6,521 bases of DNA, from assembly GCA_934167735.1 (NCBI GenBank), contig CAKPLV010000050.1, positions 1 through 6,521 on the forward strand. The letters run 5' to 3'. A program made the translations under genes and the position numbers. The first letter of the stretch is position 1, and each line of letters opens with the position of its first letter. The notes under the pieces were generated by a model, which was not told the origin of the DNA, did not search any database, and saw nothing but the letters and a program-made list of their open reading frames with translations. Shown one piece after another: positions 1 to 4,920 of this stretch. Source of the stretch: an uncultured Clostridia bacterium. Lineage in GTDB: Bacteria; Bacillota; Clostridia; TANB77; CAG-508.

Positions 1-98
1 GATAATATAAATATCAAAAATAAACATGCTAGTAACACAAACAGTGTTATAGCACCTTTTTCTCCCTTATTTTTTCTTGTGTTTATATAGTTTTTCAT
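1..98 (-). CDS. N-terminus of a pilin/TadE-like single-pass membrane protein (partial, runs off the left edge)
   Basis: The gene reads leftwards from an ATG at 98-96 and stays open to base 1, giving 32 visible codons. The start is supported by a consensus Shine-Dalgarno (AGGAGA at 111-106, 7 bases upstream) and by a strong promoter at 130-158. The visible protein has a basic, polar head of about 14 residues (MKNYINTRKNKGEK), then a GAITLFVLLACLFLIFIL hydrophobic stretch. A short positive leader, a glycine and an aliphatic segment resemble the N-termini of prepilin-like and TadE/TadG-like secreted proteins common in Clostridia. There is no glutamate at the position 5 expected of a true type IV pilin, so a plain N-terminal anchor is equally possible. 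The rest of the protein lies outside the window and the function is unknown. It is divergent from the carboxypeptidase gene. Confidence 0.72.
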   Translation of the reverse strand, partial: MKNYINTRKNKGEKGAITLFVLLACLFLIFIL

Positions 99-129
99 AT
101 AATTATCTCCTCATAAAAATCTCACTTGT

Positions 130-158
130 ATTATATATTTTCATCAAAAAATTTTCAA
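130..158 (-). promoter_or_regulatory. Sigma-A-type promoter of the divergent membrane protein gene
   Basis: On the minus strand, TTGAAA (158-153) and a perfect TATAAT (135-130) are separated by exactly 17 bases. Transcription would start near 123, giving a leader of about 25 bases that contains the AGGAGA ribosome site. The position fits the gene starting at 98. Confidence 0.65.
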
Positions 159-186
159 TATTTTTTTATTACTTAATTATTATATT

Positions 187-215
187 TTCATATTTTTTTA
201 TTATTTGCATATAAT
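187..215 (+). promoter_or_regulatory. Possible promoter of the D,D-carboxypeptidase gene
   Basis: TATAAT at 210-215 is preceded by TTCATA at 187-192 with a 17-base spacer. The -10 box is perfect but the -35 box matches only 4 of 6 positions, and the region is so AT-rich that chance matches are frequent. The predicted start near 222 leaves a short leader with GGAGG at 230-234. No sporulation-sigma pattern was recognised. Confidence 0.35.
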
Positions 216-238
216 TATAAAAAAGATTTGGAGGCTTT

Positions 239-1456
239 ATGTACAGATTAAAATATTATGTCATTTTATTGTTAATTTTAACTTTAATTTCATTTCCATT
301 GACAGCTTATGCTGATTTATTTACATGGTCTATAAATACTGTAGAAACAACTGCAACAGTAGCACCCGAGCAAATTGCTGATAATAATTTTTTAGATTTA
401 GAAGCTGGATCTGCAATTCTAATTGAACAAAATTCTGGAACAATGCTATATGGATATAATGTTCATGAGAGATTACATCCTGCTAGTGTAACAAAAGTTA
501 TGAGTCTTCTTTTAATTATGGAAGCTCTTGATTCTGGAAAAATCACTTTAGAAACTCAAATACCATGTAGTGATAATGCTGCAAAAATGGGTGGTTCACA
601 AATATGGTTAGATACAACAGAAACTTTAAGTGTTAATGATATGTTAAAAGCAATTTGTGTAGTTTCAGCAAATGATTGTGTTGTCGCTTTAGCAGAATAT
701 CTTGGTGGAACAGAATCTGGCTTTGTTCAGATGATGAATTCAAGAGCAAAAGAACTTGGAATGAATGATACTACATTTAAAAATTGTCATGGATTAGATG
801 AAGATGATCATTTAACTTCAGCATATGATATTGCTTTAATGTCAAGAGAGCTATTAAAAAATCATCCTCTTATTACTAATTATACAACAATTTGGACTGA
901 TTCATTAAGAGATGGAAAATCAGCACTTTCAAACACTAATAAATTAGTTCGTAATTATTCTGGTTGTACTGGATTAAAAACAGGTTCTACATCACAAGCA
1001 TTATTTAATCTTTCTGCCTCTGCAACTAGAGATGGTCTCTCACTTATTGCTGTCGTAATGAAAGCTCCAACATCTGCTATAAGATTTAAAAATGCTACAA
1101 GCCTCCTTGATTATGGTTTTAATAATTATTGCTATAAAAATTTCGCTAACAAAAATGATATCGTAAATTCAGTTGTTGTAACTAAAGGAGTAAATTCTTC
1201 TGTTAATGCTGTATACGAAAATTCACCATCTTTTCTTGTTAAAAAAGATGATGAATCAAAAATAACTTATGAAATTTCTATTGATAAGTCTGTTCAGGCT
1301 CCTGTTTCTGAAGGTCAAATTCTTGGAAAAGTTTCTTATTCTTTAAATGGTTCAGAAATTTATTCTGTTAATTTGATTGCTGATGAGTCTGTTCCTAAAA
1401 TCAATTTGCTTAATATGACTAAACATATTTTTTACAGTTGGCTTACATTTGTTTAA
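239..1456 (+). CDS. Secreted D-alanyl-D-alanine carboxypeptidase (peptidase S11, PBP5-like)
   Basis: This low-molecular-mass penicillin-binding protein removes the terminal D-Ala from peptidoglycan pentapeptides outside the membrane, limiting cross-linking. All three active-site motifs are present and well spaced: S83-V-T-K86 (nucleophile serine and lysine), S143-A-N145 and K247-T-G249. A signal peptide covers residues 1-25, with a hydrophobic core and a likely cleavage after A-Y-A. The catalytic domain runs from about 52 to 290. Residues of about 300-385 look like the PBP5 C-terminal beta domain, and the last 15 residues form a hydrophobic/amphipathic tail that could be the membrane anchor. 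The length of 405 residues is normal. The ATG has GGAGG four bases upstream. It belongs with the DacA/DacB/DacF paralogues; I cannot tell which, so a forespore role like that of DacF is only a possibility. No strong terminator follows directly, so transcripts probably end at 1548-1590. Confidence 0.95.
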   Translation: MYRLKYYVILLLILTLISFPLTAYADLFTWSINTVETTATVAPEQIADNNFLDLEAGSAILIEQNSGTMLYGYNVHERLHPASVTKVMSLLLIMEALDSGKITLETQIPCSDNAAKMGGSQIWLDTTETLSVNDMLKAICVVSANDCVVALAEYLGGTESGFVQMMNSRAKELGMNDTTFKNCHGLDEDDHLTSAYDIALMSRELLKNHPLITNYTTIWTDSLRDGKSALSNTNKLVRNYSGCTGLKTGSTSQALFNLSASATRDGLSLIAVVMKAPTSAIRFKNATSLLDYGFNNYCYKNFANKNDIVNSVVVTKGVNSSVNAVYENSPSFLVKKDDESKITYEISIDKSVQAPVSEGQILGKVSYSLNGSEIYSVNLIADESVPKINLLNMTKHIFYSWLTFV

Positions 1457-1466
1457 TAAAATCTTA

Positions 1467-1496
1467 TTGACTTTATTATAAACATTAGATTATAAT
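1467..1496 (+). promoter_or_regulatory. Strong sigma-A-type promoter of a short transcript
   Basis: TTGACT (1467-1472) and a perfect TATAAT (1491-1496) are separated by 18 bases. This is one of the best promoter matches in the window, placed only 10 bases after the carboxypeptidase stop codon, where the next plus-strand protein gene is about 900 bases away. Transcription should begin near 1503. Confidence 0.6.
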
Positions 1497-1502
1497 ATAA
1501 AT

Positions 1503-1590
1503 AGGAAATGACAATTCCGTTAGATACGGTTTTGCCAGGATTGTTTTAATAAACCATTTACCCTGTCAAAAGTAGAATGGTTTATTTTTT
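1503..1590 (+). ncRNA. Candidate small RNA (or mini-ORF transcript) of about 88 bases
   Basis: The stretch is bounded by a near-consensus promoter and a strong intrinsic terminator, so a discrete short transcript is expected. A hairpin CCGT/ACGG with loop TAGAT lies at 1517-1529. A competing helix pairs ACAATTC (1511-1517) with GGATTGT (1538-1544). The terminator loop contains CCCTGTCA (1561-1568), whose TGTCA could pair with TGACA at 1509-1513 as a pseudoknot. The same bases also form an open frame of 13 residues (1508-1549) that begins almost at the predicted start site and ends on the terminator stem. I compared it by eye with common riboswitches and small RNAs (preQ1, fluoride, c-di-GMP, SRP, 6S) and recognised none. 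The transcript is inferred, not proven, and it could simply be a terminated read-out of a chance promoter. Confidence 0.45.
1548..1590 (+). terminator. Intrinsic terminator of the small transcript, probably shared with the carboxypeptidase gene
   Basis: A perfect 11-base-pair stem pairs 1548-1558 with 1576-1586 (core AAACCATT/AATGGTTT) around a 17-base loop, followed by a T-rich tract on the plus strand. In the reverse direction the stem is followed by ATTAAAACAA, a poor U-tract, so it is mainly a plus-strand terminator, though it may also stop the convergent VanW gene. Confidence 0.75.
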
Positions 1591-1593
1591 ATT

Positions 1594-2295
1594 TTATTCA
1601 ATCCTCAAAATCTTAGCAGTTATATTACTATCTGAATTTTCCATCAAAATCTTTATTGCACTACCAGTATTATTTACAAATTTAAAATCATAGCTTCCAT
1701 ATGCAACAGCTGCATCTTTGCCCTCTGCAATATATGGAACATGACCACTATGTTGATGTCTTTCTGTAACTTCCAATGTTTCAATTTCTGTTACAGCATT
1801 ATACAAAGTTGTACTAACTTGGCAATTTCCGCCTCCAAGTCCTTGTTTCTTTTTTCCATCAACATATATATCTGCTTTTTCATAACCTTTTGCTGTTGTA
1901 GCCTTTCCAACAGTATTACAAAAAGAAAAAGTTTCTCCTGGTTGAACAACCTTTCCATTTATACTATTACATGTAATTCCTATATTATTTTGTCTTTCTT
2001 TATCTTTGTTATAAATCTTTGTTGTAAAACTTGCAACTTCTGTTTCTTGTTGAACAGCTTGTTTTTCTGGCTGAACTTCTACAACATTTGAGATTTGATT
2101 TTGAATTTCATTTTTAGCTTCAGTATTTTTATTTGTATCATCTTTATTTTCATCTTCTTTTGGCTTTTCTTGAACTACATTGTTAGTTGTATTATTTTCT
2201 GGACTTTTTTCTTCTTTAGATCCTGAATTAGCCCATACCATTCCAACTACAATCCCTGCAATTACAACACAAACAATAATCCAAATTTTCTTCAT
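1594..2295 (-). CDS. Membrane-anchored VanW-family protein
   Basis: VanW is named for an accessory gene of some vancomycin-resistance clusters, but most members, like this one, sit far from van genes and their biochemical role is not established to my knowledge. An uncleaved signal anchor spans residues 4-21. A low-complexity linker rich in Glu, Lys, Asn and Gln runs from about 23 to 88, and the VanW domain from about 90 to 225. Recognisable family signatures are NGKVVQPGETFSF (113-125), the glycine-rich GGGNCQVSTTLYNA with Cys158 (154-167), and ERHQHSG (178-184) before a DAAVAYGSYDFKF segment. The conserved cysteine and histidines suggest an enzyme, which is inference. The ATG is preceded by AAGGGTGA at a normal distance. 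No vanR/S/H/A-type genes are nearby, so resistance should not be inferred. It converges on the small transcript and is divergent from the 56-residue gene. Confidence 0.9.
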   Translation of the reverse strand: MKKIWIIVCVVIAGIVVGMVWANSGSKEEKSPENNTTNNVVQEKPKEDENKDDTNKNTEAKNEIQNQISNVVEVQPEKQAVQQETEVASFTTKIYNKDKERQNNIGITCNSINGKVVQPGETFSFCNTVGKATTAKGYEKADIYVDGKKKQGLGGGNCQVSTTLYNAVTEIETLEVTERHQHSGHVPYIAEGKDAAVAYGSYDFKFVNNTGSAIKILMENSDSNITAKILRIE

Positions 2296-2352
2296 TTTTT
2301 CACCCTTTTTAATAATAATTTGTTTTTATTTTATCCAAAATCCCAAATAATA

Positions 2353-2380
2353 TTGACAAAATCCAAAAATATAGTATAAT
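2353..2380 (+). promoter_or_regulatory. Consensus sigma-A-type promoter of the 56-residue membrane protein gene
   Basis: Both boxes are perfect: TTGACA at 2353-2358 and TATAAT at 2375-2380, with a 16-base spacer. The expected start is near 2387. The strength of this match is a main reason to accept the short gene downstream. Confidence 0.7.
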
Positions 2381-2413
2381 AAATATGTATTGATTTTTTA
2401 AGGAGATAATTTT

Positions 2414-2584
2414 ATGTTAGCAAAACATTGGAAAAAAATTGGTTTATTTATTTTAATAGTAGCATGTATTTTTAATATTATGACTAAATTTGTTCATAAA
2501 ATGTCTTTAAAGGCTGAATTAGAAGCTTCTGCTACTTATATAAATCAACAAAAACAGGAAGAAAATAAAAATTTAGATAAATAA
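2414..2584 (+). CDS. Small single-pass membrane protein, 56 residues, function unknown
   Basis: I do not recognise this protein. It begins with a short basic head (MLAKHWKK), then a hydrophobic segment of about 15 residues (IGLFILIVACIFNIM, residues 9-23). The tail, residues 25-56, is polar, lacks prolines and glycines and is rich in Lys, Glu and Gln, so it is likely helical and could be a short coiled coil. The topology would be N-in with the tail outside or the reverse; the basic residues near both ends do not decide this. Support for a real gene is strong for its size: a consensus promoter at 2353-2380 and an AAGGAG Shine-Dalgarno at 2400-2405 with 8-base spacing. The stop lies 75 bases before rpmE, which has its own promoter-like sequence, so read-through into rpmE is possible. 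Small FtsB/DivIC-like division proteins have a similar layout, but there is no specific evidence for that. Confidence 0.75.
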   Translation: MLAKHWKKIGLFILIVACIFNIMTKFVHKMSLKAELEASATYINQQKQEENKNLDK

Positions 2585-2586
2585 TC

Positions 2587-2615
2587 TTGAAAAAATAATC
2601 AAAATATGGTAATAT
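2587..2615 (+). promoter_or_regulatory. Extended -10 promoter of rpmE
   Basis: TTGAAA (2587-2592) is 17 bases from TAATAT (2610-2615), which carries an extended -10 TG one base upstream (2607-2608). An overlapping TATAAT at 2613-2618 would give a 20-base spacer and is less likely. The leader from about 2622 to 2659 would be short. Confidence 0.5.
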
Positions 2616-2659
2616 AATATATGGCAAAATTACTATTTTTAAGAAAGAGGTGAATTGCA

Positions 2660-2860
2660 ATGAAAGAAGGATTACATCCAAACTACAACCAAACAACAAT
2701 TACATGTGCTTGTGGCAATGTTTTAGAAGTTGGTTCAACAAAAAAAGATTTAAAAGTAGATGTTTGCTCAAAATGTCATCCATTCTGGACAGGTAACTTA
2801 AGACTAGATACTAAAGGTGGAAGAGCAGATAGATTTAAAAAGAAATATGGTCTTGCATAA
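2660..2860 (+). CDS. rpmE: 50S ribosomal protein L31 (bL31), zinc-binding form
   Basis: bL31 sits at the central protuberance and bridges the large and small ribosomal subunits. The 66-residue length, the start MKEGLHPNY and the C-terminal FWTGNLRLDTKGGRADRF region are typical. The four zinc ligands of the C+ form are all present: Cys16 and Cys18 (CAC), and Cys36 and Cys39 (CSKC). It is therefore the zinc-containing RpmE, not the cysteine-free RpmE2/YtjA-type form used under zinc starvation. The ATG has AGAGGTGA at 2646-2653 as ribosome site. It appears to be a single-gene unit, with an extended -10 promoter upstream and an intrinsic terminator immediately after the stop, although transcripts from the 56-residue gene upstream may also reach it. 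Confidence 0.97.
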   Translation: MKEGLHPNYNQTTITCACGNVLEVGSTKKDLKVDVCSKCHPFWTGNLRLDTKGGRADRFKKKYGLA

Positions 2861-2864
2861 GAAA

Positions 2865-2888
2865 TGGCTTTCAAAAGCCACTTTTTTT
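2865..2888 (+). terminator. Intrinsic terminator of rpmE
   Basis: TGGCTT (2865-2870) pairs with AAGCCA (2875-2880) around a TCAA tetraloop. Seven T residues follow at 2882-2888. It starts 4 bases after the rpmE stop codon. Confidence 0.85.
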
Positions 2889-2897
2889 GTTTTCATA

Positions 2898-2928
2898 AAA
2901 ATAAGAGGTTTTAAAAACCTCTTATTTT
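2898..2928 (-). terminator. Long palindromic terminator overlapping the end of the glycosyltransferase gene
   Basis: Bases 2898-2911 pair perfectly with 2915-2928 (14 base pairs, core AGAGGTTT/AAACCTCT) around a 3-base loop. The stop codon of the minus-strand glycosyltransferase (2924-2922) lies inside one arm. Read on the minus strand the stem ends in TTTT, which gives a short U-tract. It could also back up rpmE termination on the plus strand, where TTTT likewise closes the stem. Confidence 0.7.
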
Positions 2929-4424
2929 ACTTTTTCTATTAAAACAATTCTCCATTTATAATCATGATATCCTGTGTAAAATTTTTCATCCATAACTTTT
3001 TTGTATTCTGAATTTTCTCCCATTAGATCTTCATAAGCTGTTCCATCACAATAATCTATTATCCAGACTCTGTCTGATAAATTATTTAAACAATCTTTGG
3101 ATACTTCTGTTGAGAAGTTTGGTCCAAATGCTTTGTATGCTTCTTCTACTCCCCAATTTGCAAGGTTCATGAAATATACTCTATTTTCTATTGCATGATT
3201 TGCAGCTACTGAACCAACTCCGATATCTGAAAATACAACATCATCTTCTGGTTTCATATTTTCTTCTAGACATTTTAATGGTCCTTCATTTGATGAAGCA
3301 TAATTGTCTTTTATCATTCCAACATTATTGTTTATTCCTAAAAGTGCTATAACAGTTAAAATTGAAACAACTGCTACTTTGCTTTGTTCTTTTGCAAGTA
3401 TGAAACTTATTGCAAATATGTATAATCCTGTTACTACAAATAAGTATCTGTAATATAAGATTGCACTTTTTAATACTACTGTTATAATTATTGCAGCAAG
3501 TATTACCCCTAAATAGATTCCAACTGCCCATTTGAATGGTGTTAGATTTTGTTTTTCTTTTGAATATTTATATGTTTTGTATATTATATATGCATATAAT
3601 TCTAATGCTAATACTGTTGGAACTAATAGTTCTGTATAATCTGTTGTTCTAATATATCCAGCTAATTGACAACTTATAAGTTCCATTGGTGTTTTTGGAT
3701 ATGTGAATCCAATCCAAAATCCTGCAGATACTTGTTTTAATTGTGTTGCTAAATATATTAACCAAGGTAAGTATGCTAATGCTTGTACTATTCCAAATGA
3801 TACAATAAATATTATTCCTTTTTTTCTTTTCTTTATTATTAAGTATATTAATAATATTACATTTATTATTCCTGCAGCCATTAATCCATAATAATGTAAA
3901 TATATACTTGCTAAACTTGCTATACCATATATAATCCAGTTTTTAGTATTATCTTCTTTCGCAAGTCTATATGCATATATTGCAAGTACTGTTATTGCAA
4001 GTATTGCCCATGAATACATTCTTAATTCTATTGCATATACTGCCATTTCTGGTAAAAATGCACATAAAAATGAGAATATAAATCCTGTTTTTTCTCCAAA
4101 ATCTTTTCTTATGTGTGTATATCCTAATATTATCATTATTGCTATAGGAATTACTGAAAAAATTCTATATGCTATTATTGAACCACCTGTTATTAAACTT
4201 ATAATTTTAAGCATCCAATAATATAAAACAGGATGTACATCATGTCCTCCTATGTTCCATATATCTCCAAATGTTTGTCTTGCCATTCCAACTGAGTATG
4301 ATTCGTCAAACCACATATTTGTGTGAAATGCTCCTAATGATACAAAAATTATTCCAATAATAATTAGTGCAATGTGCCATTGTTTTAATGTGATGTTCTT
4401 AATTTTTTCTTTTAATTTTTCCAT
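2922..4424 (-). CDS. Polytopic GT-C glycosyltransferase, GT39/PMT_2 (ArnT-like) family
   Basis: The protein should transfer a sugar from a polyprenyl-phosphate donor to an acceptor on the outer face of the membrane. The acceptor (lipid, wall polymer or protein) cannot be read from the sequence. It has 500 residues with roughly ten or more hydrophobic segments between 17 and 365, and a soluble C-terminal part from about 375 to 500. Family signatures are the acidic MWFDESYS motif in the first external loop (Asp40-Glu41, the likely catalytic/metal-binding pair), the HDVHPVLYYW segment (61-70) and ELRMYSW (133-139), equivalent to the conserved Arg-x-Tyr region of PMT_2 proteins. The ATG is preceded by AGAAAGGAC, present twice as a tandem repeat. 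It lies 73 bases downstream of gerW in the same direction with no terminator between, so co-transcription is possible. Its 3' end faces rpmE. Confidence 0.85.
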   Translation of the reverse strand: MEKLKEKIKNITLKQWHIALIIIGIIFVSLGAFHTNMWFDESYSVGMARQTFGDIWNIGGHDVHPVLYYWMLKIISLITGGSIIAYRIFSVIPIAIMIILGYTHIRKDFGEKTGFIFSFLCAFLPEMAVYAIELRMYSWAILAITVLAIYAYRLAKEDNTKNWIIYGIASLASIYLHYYGLMAAGIINVILLIYLIIKKRKKGIIFIVSFGIVQALAYLPWLIYLATQLKQVSAGFWIGFTYPKTPMELISCQLAGYIRTTDYTELLVPTVLALELYAYIIYKTYKYSKEKQNLTPFKWAVGIYLGVILAAIIITVVLKSAILYYRYLFVVTGLYIFAISFILAKEQSKVAVVSILTVIALLGINNNVGMIKDNYASSNEGPLKCLEENMKPEDDVVFSDIGVGSVAANHAIENRVYFMNLANWGVEEAYKAFGPNFSTEVSKDCLNNLSDRVWIIDYCDGTAYEDLMGENSEYKKVMDEKFYTGYHDYKWRIVLIEKVK

Positions 4425-4428
4425 TTTT

Positions 4429-4452
4429 TTGTCCTTTCTTTTGTCCTTTCTT
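4429..4452 (-). repeat. Tandem 12-base duplication of the glycosyltransferase ribosome-binding site
   Basis: The minus-strand unit AAGAAAGGACAA occurs twice without a gap (4452-4441 and 4440-4429). Each copy carries the AAAGGA Shine-Dalgarno core. The downstream copy is at the functional distance from the ATG at 4424, and the upstream copy lies 12 bases farther away. This is a perfect short duplication, possibly replication slippage. Confidence 0.8.
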
Positions 4453-4467
4453 CATTTTTTCAACCAC

Positions 4468-4496
4468 ATTTTACTATATTATTATTTATTTTTCAA
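4468..4496 (-). promoter_or_regulatory. Possible promoter of the glycosyltransferase gene
   Basis: On the minus strand, TTGAAA (4496-4491) is 17 bases from TAAAAT (4473-4468), in the 73-base gap just after the gerW stop. The boxes are 5 of 6 matches each in a very AT-rich stretch. Since gerW has no terminator, it may be an internal promoter or chance. Confidence 0.3.
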
Positions 4497-4497
4497 G

Positions 4498-4920
4498 TTA
4501 TTCGTTTGAGTTTTTTATCTTTTTATTATACATATCATTTAATTTTTGCATTAGATCTGGTACATAGTCTAATAATCTATCAATTGTTGATGAATGTTCT
4601 ACTGGCATTAGTTTTACATTTTCATCTTGTACAACAATAAATGCTACTGGATTTATTGTTACACCTGCACCAGCCCCTCCTCCAAATGGAAGCCTGTATT
4701 CTATTTCTTCATCTTTATCTTTTCTTGTATATTCTTTCATTGTTTCACCACAAAATTCGCTTCCACCTGCTGCAAATCCAAAACTTACTTTTGATATTGG
4801 AATTATTGTAATCTTATTTCCCGCTTCTATTGGCTCTCCTATAATTGTATTAACATCTACCATATTTTCAATACTACTCATAGCAGTTATCATAAGATTT
4901 TCTATTGGATGTTCGTTCAT
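4498..4920 (-). CDS. gerW: GerW/YtfJ-family sporulation protein
   Basis: In Bacillus subtilis the homologue GerW (YtfJ) is a spore protein needed for normal germination; members in Clostridia are otherwise little studied. The 140-residue length and the family landmarks match: an N-terminal HPIENLM helix, VNTIIGEPI (23-31), KITIIPISKVSFGFAAGG (36-53), the glycine-rich PFGGGAGAGVTINPVAFIVV (78-97), and the C-terminal STIDRLLDYVPDLMQKL helix. No signal peptide or membrane segment is seen. The ATG at 4920 lies 47 bases inside the upstream DUF2953 gene. An AAGGAG site lies 11 bases before it, slightly far, so translational coupling to the upstream gene is likely. The YtfI-YtfJ pairing is also seen in Bacillus, which supports both assignments and implies a spore-forming host. 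Confidence 0.92.
   Translation of the reverse strand: MNEHPIENLMITAMSSIENMVDVNTIIGEPIEAGNKITIIPISKVSFGFAAGGSEFCGETMKEYTRKDKDEEIEYRLPFGGGAGAGVTINPVAFIVVQDENVKLMPVEHSSTIDRLLDYVPDLMQKLNDMYNKKIKNSNE

Noticed and set aside
1454..1478. Hairpin TAATAAA/TTTATTA right at the carboxypeptidase stop as its terminator
   Set aside because: It is a 7-base-pair, A/T-only stem with no U-tract and overlaps the next promoter, so it is too weak. The terminator at 1548-1590 is the better candidate.
1503..1590. Known riboswitch (preQ1, c-di-GMP, fluoride, guanidine) in the small transcript
   Set aside because: None of the conserved core sequences of those families could be found by eye, and no gene lies downstream to be controlled.
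1741..2091. 116-residue plus-strand open frame, Cys/Phe/Ser-rich
   Set aside because: It lies wholly opposite the VanW gene, has no ribosome site and its composition is the reverse complement of that gene's Glu/Lys/Asn-rich linker.
1594..2295. Vancomycin-resistance locus suggested by the VanW domain
   Set aside because: No vanR, vanS, vanH, ligase or vanX-type gene is present, and VanW domains are widespread in Clostridia without resistance.
3325..3531. 68-residue minus-strand frame inside the glycosyltransferase
   Set aside because: It is an alternative frame within a gene that has clear family motifs. There is no recognisable domain or start signal.
3703..3891. 62-residue plus-strand frame opposite the glycosyltransferase
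   Set aside because: It is an antisense shadow with no ribosome site or domain.
4473..4496. TTGAAA with TATAGT (4478-4473) as the glycosyltransferase promoter
   Set aside because: The spacer is only 12 bases. The overlapping TAAAAT with 17 bases fits better and is reported instead.
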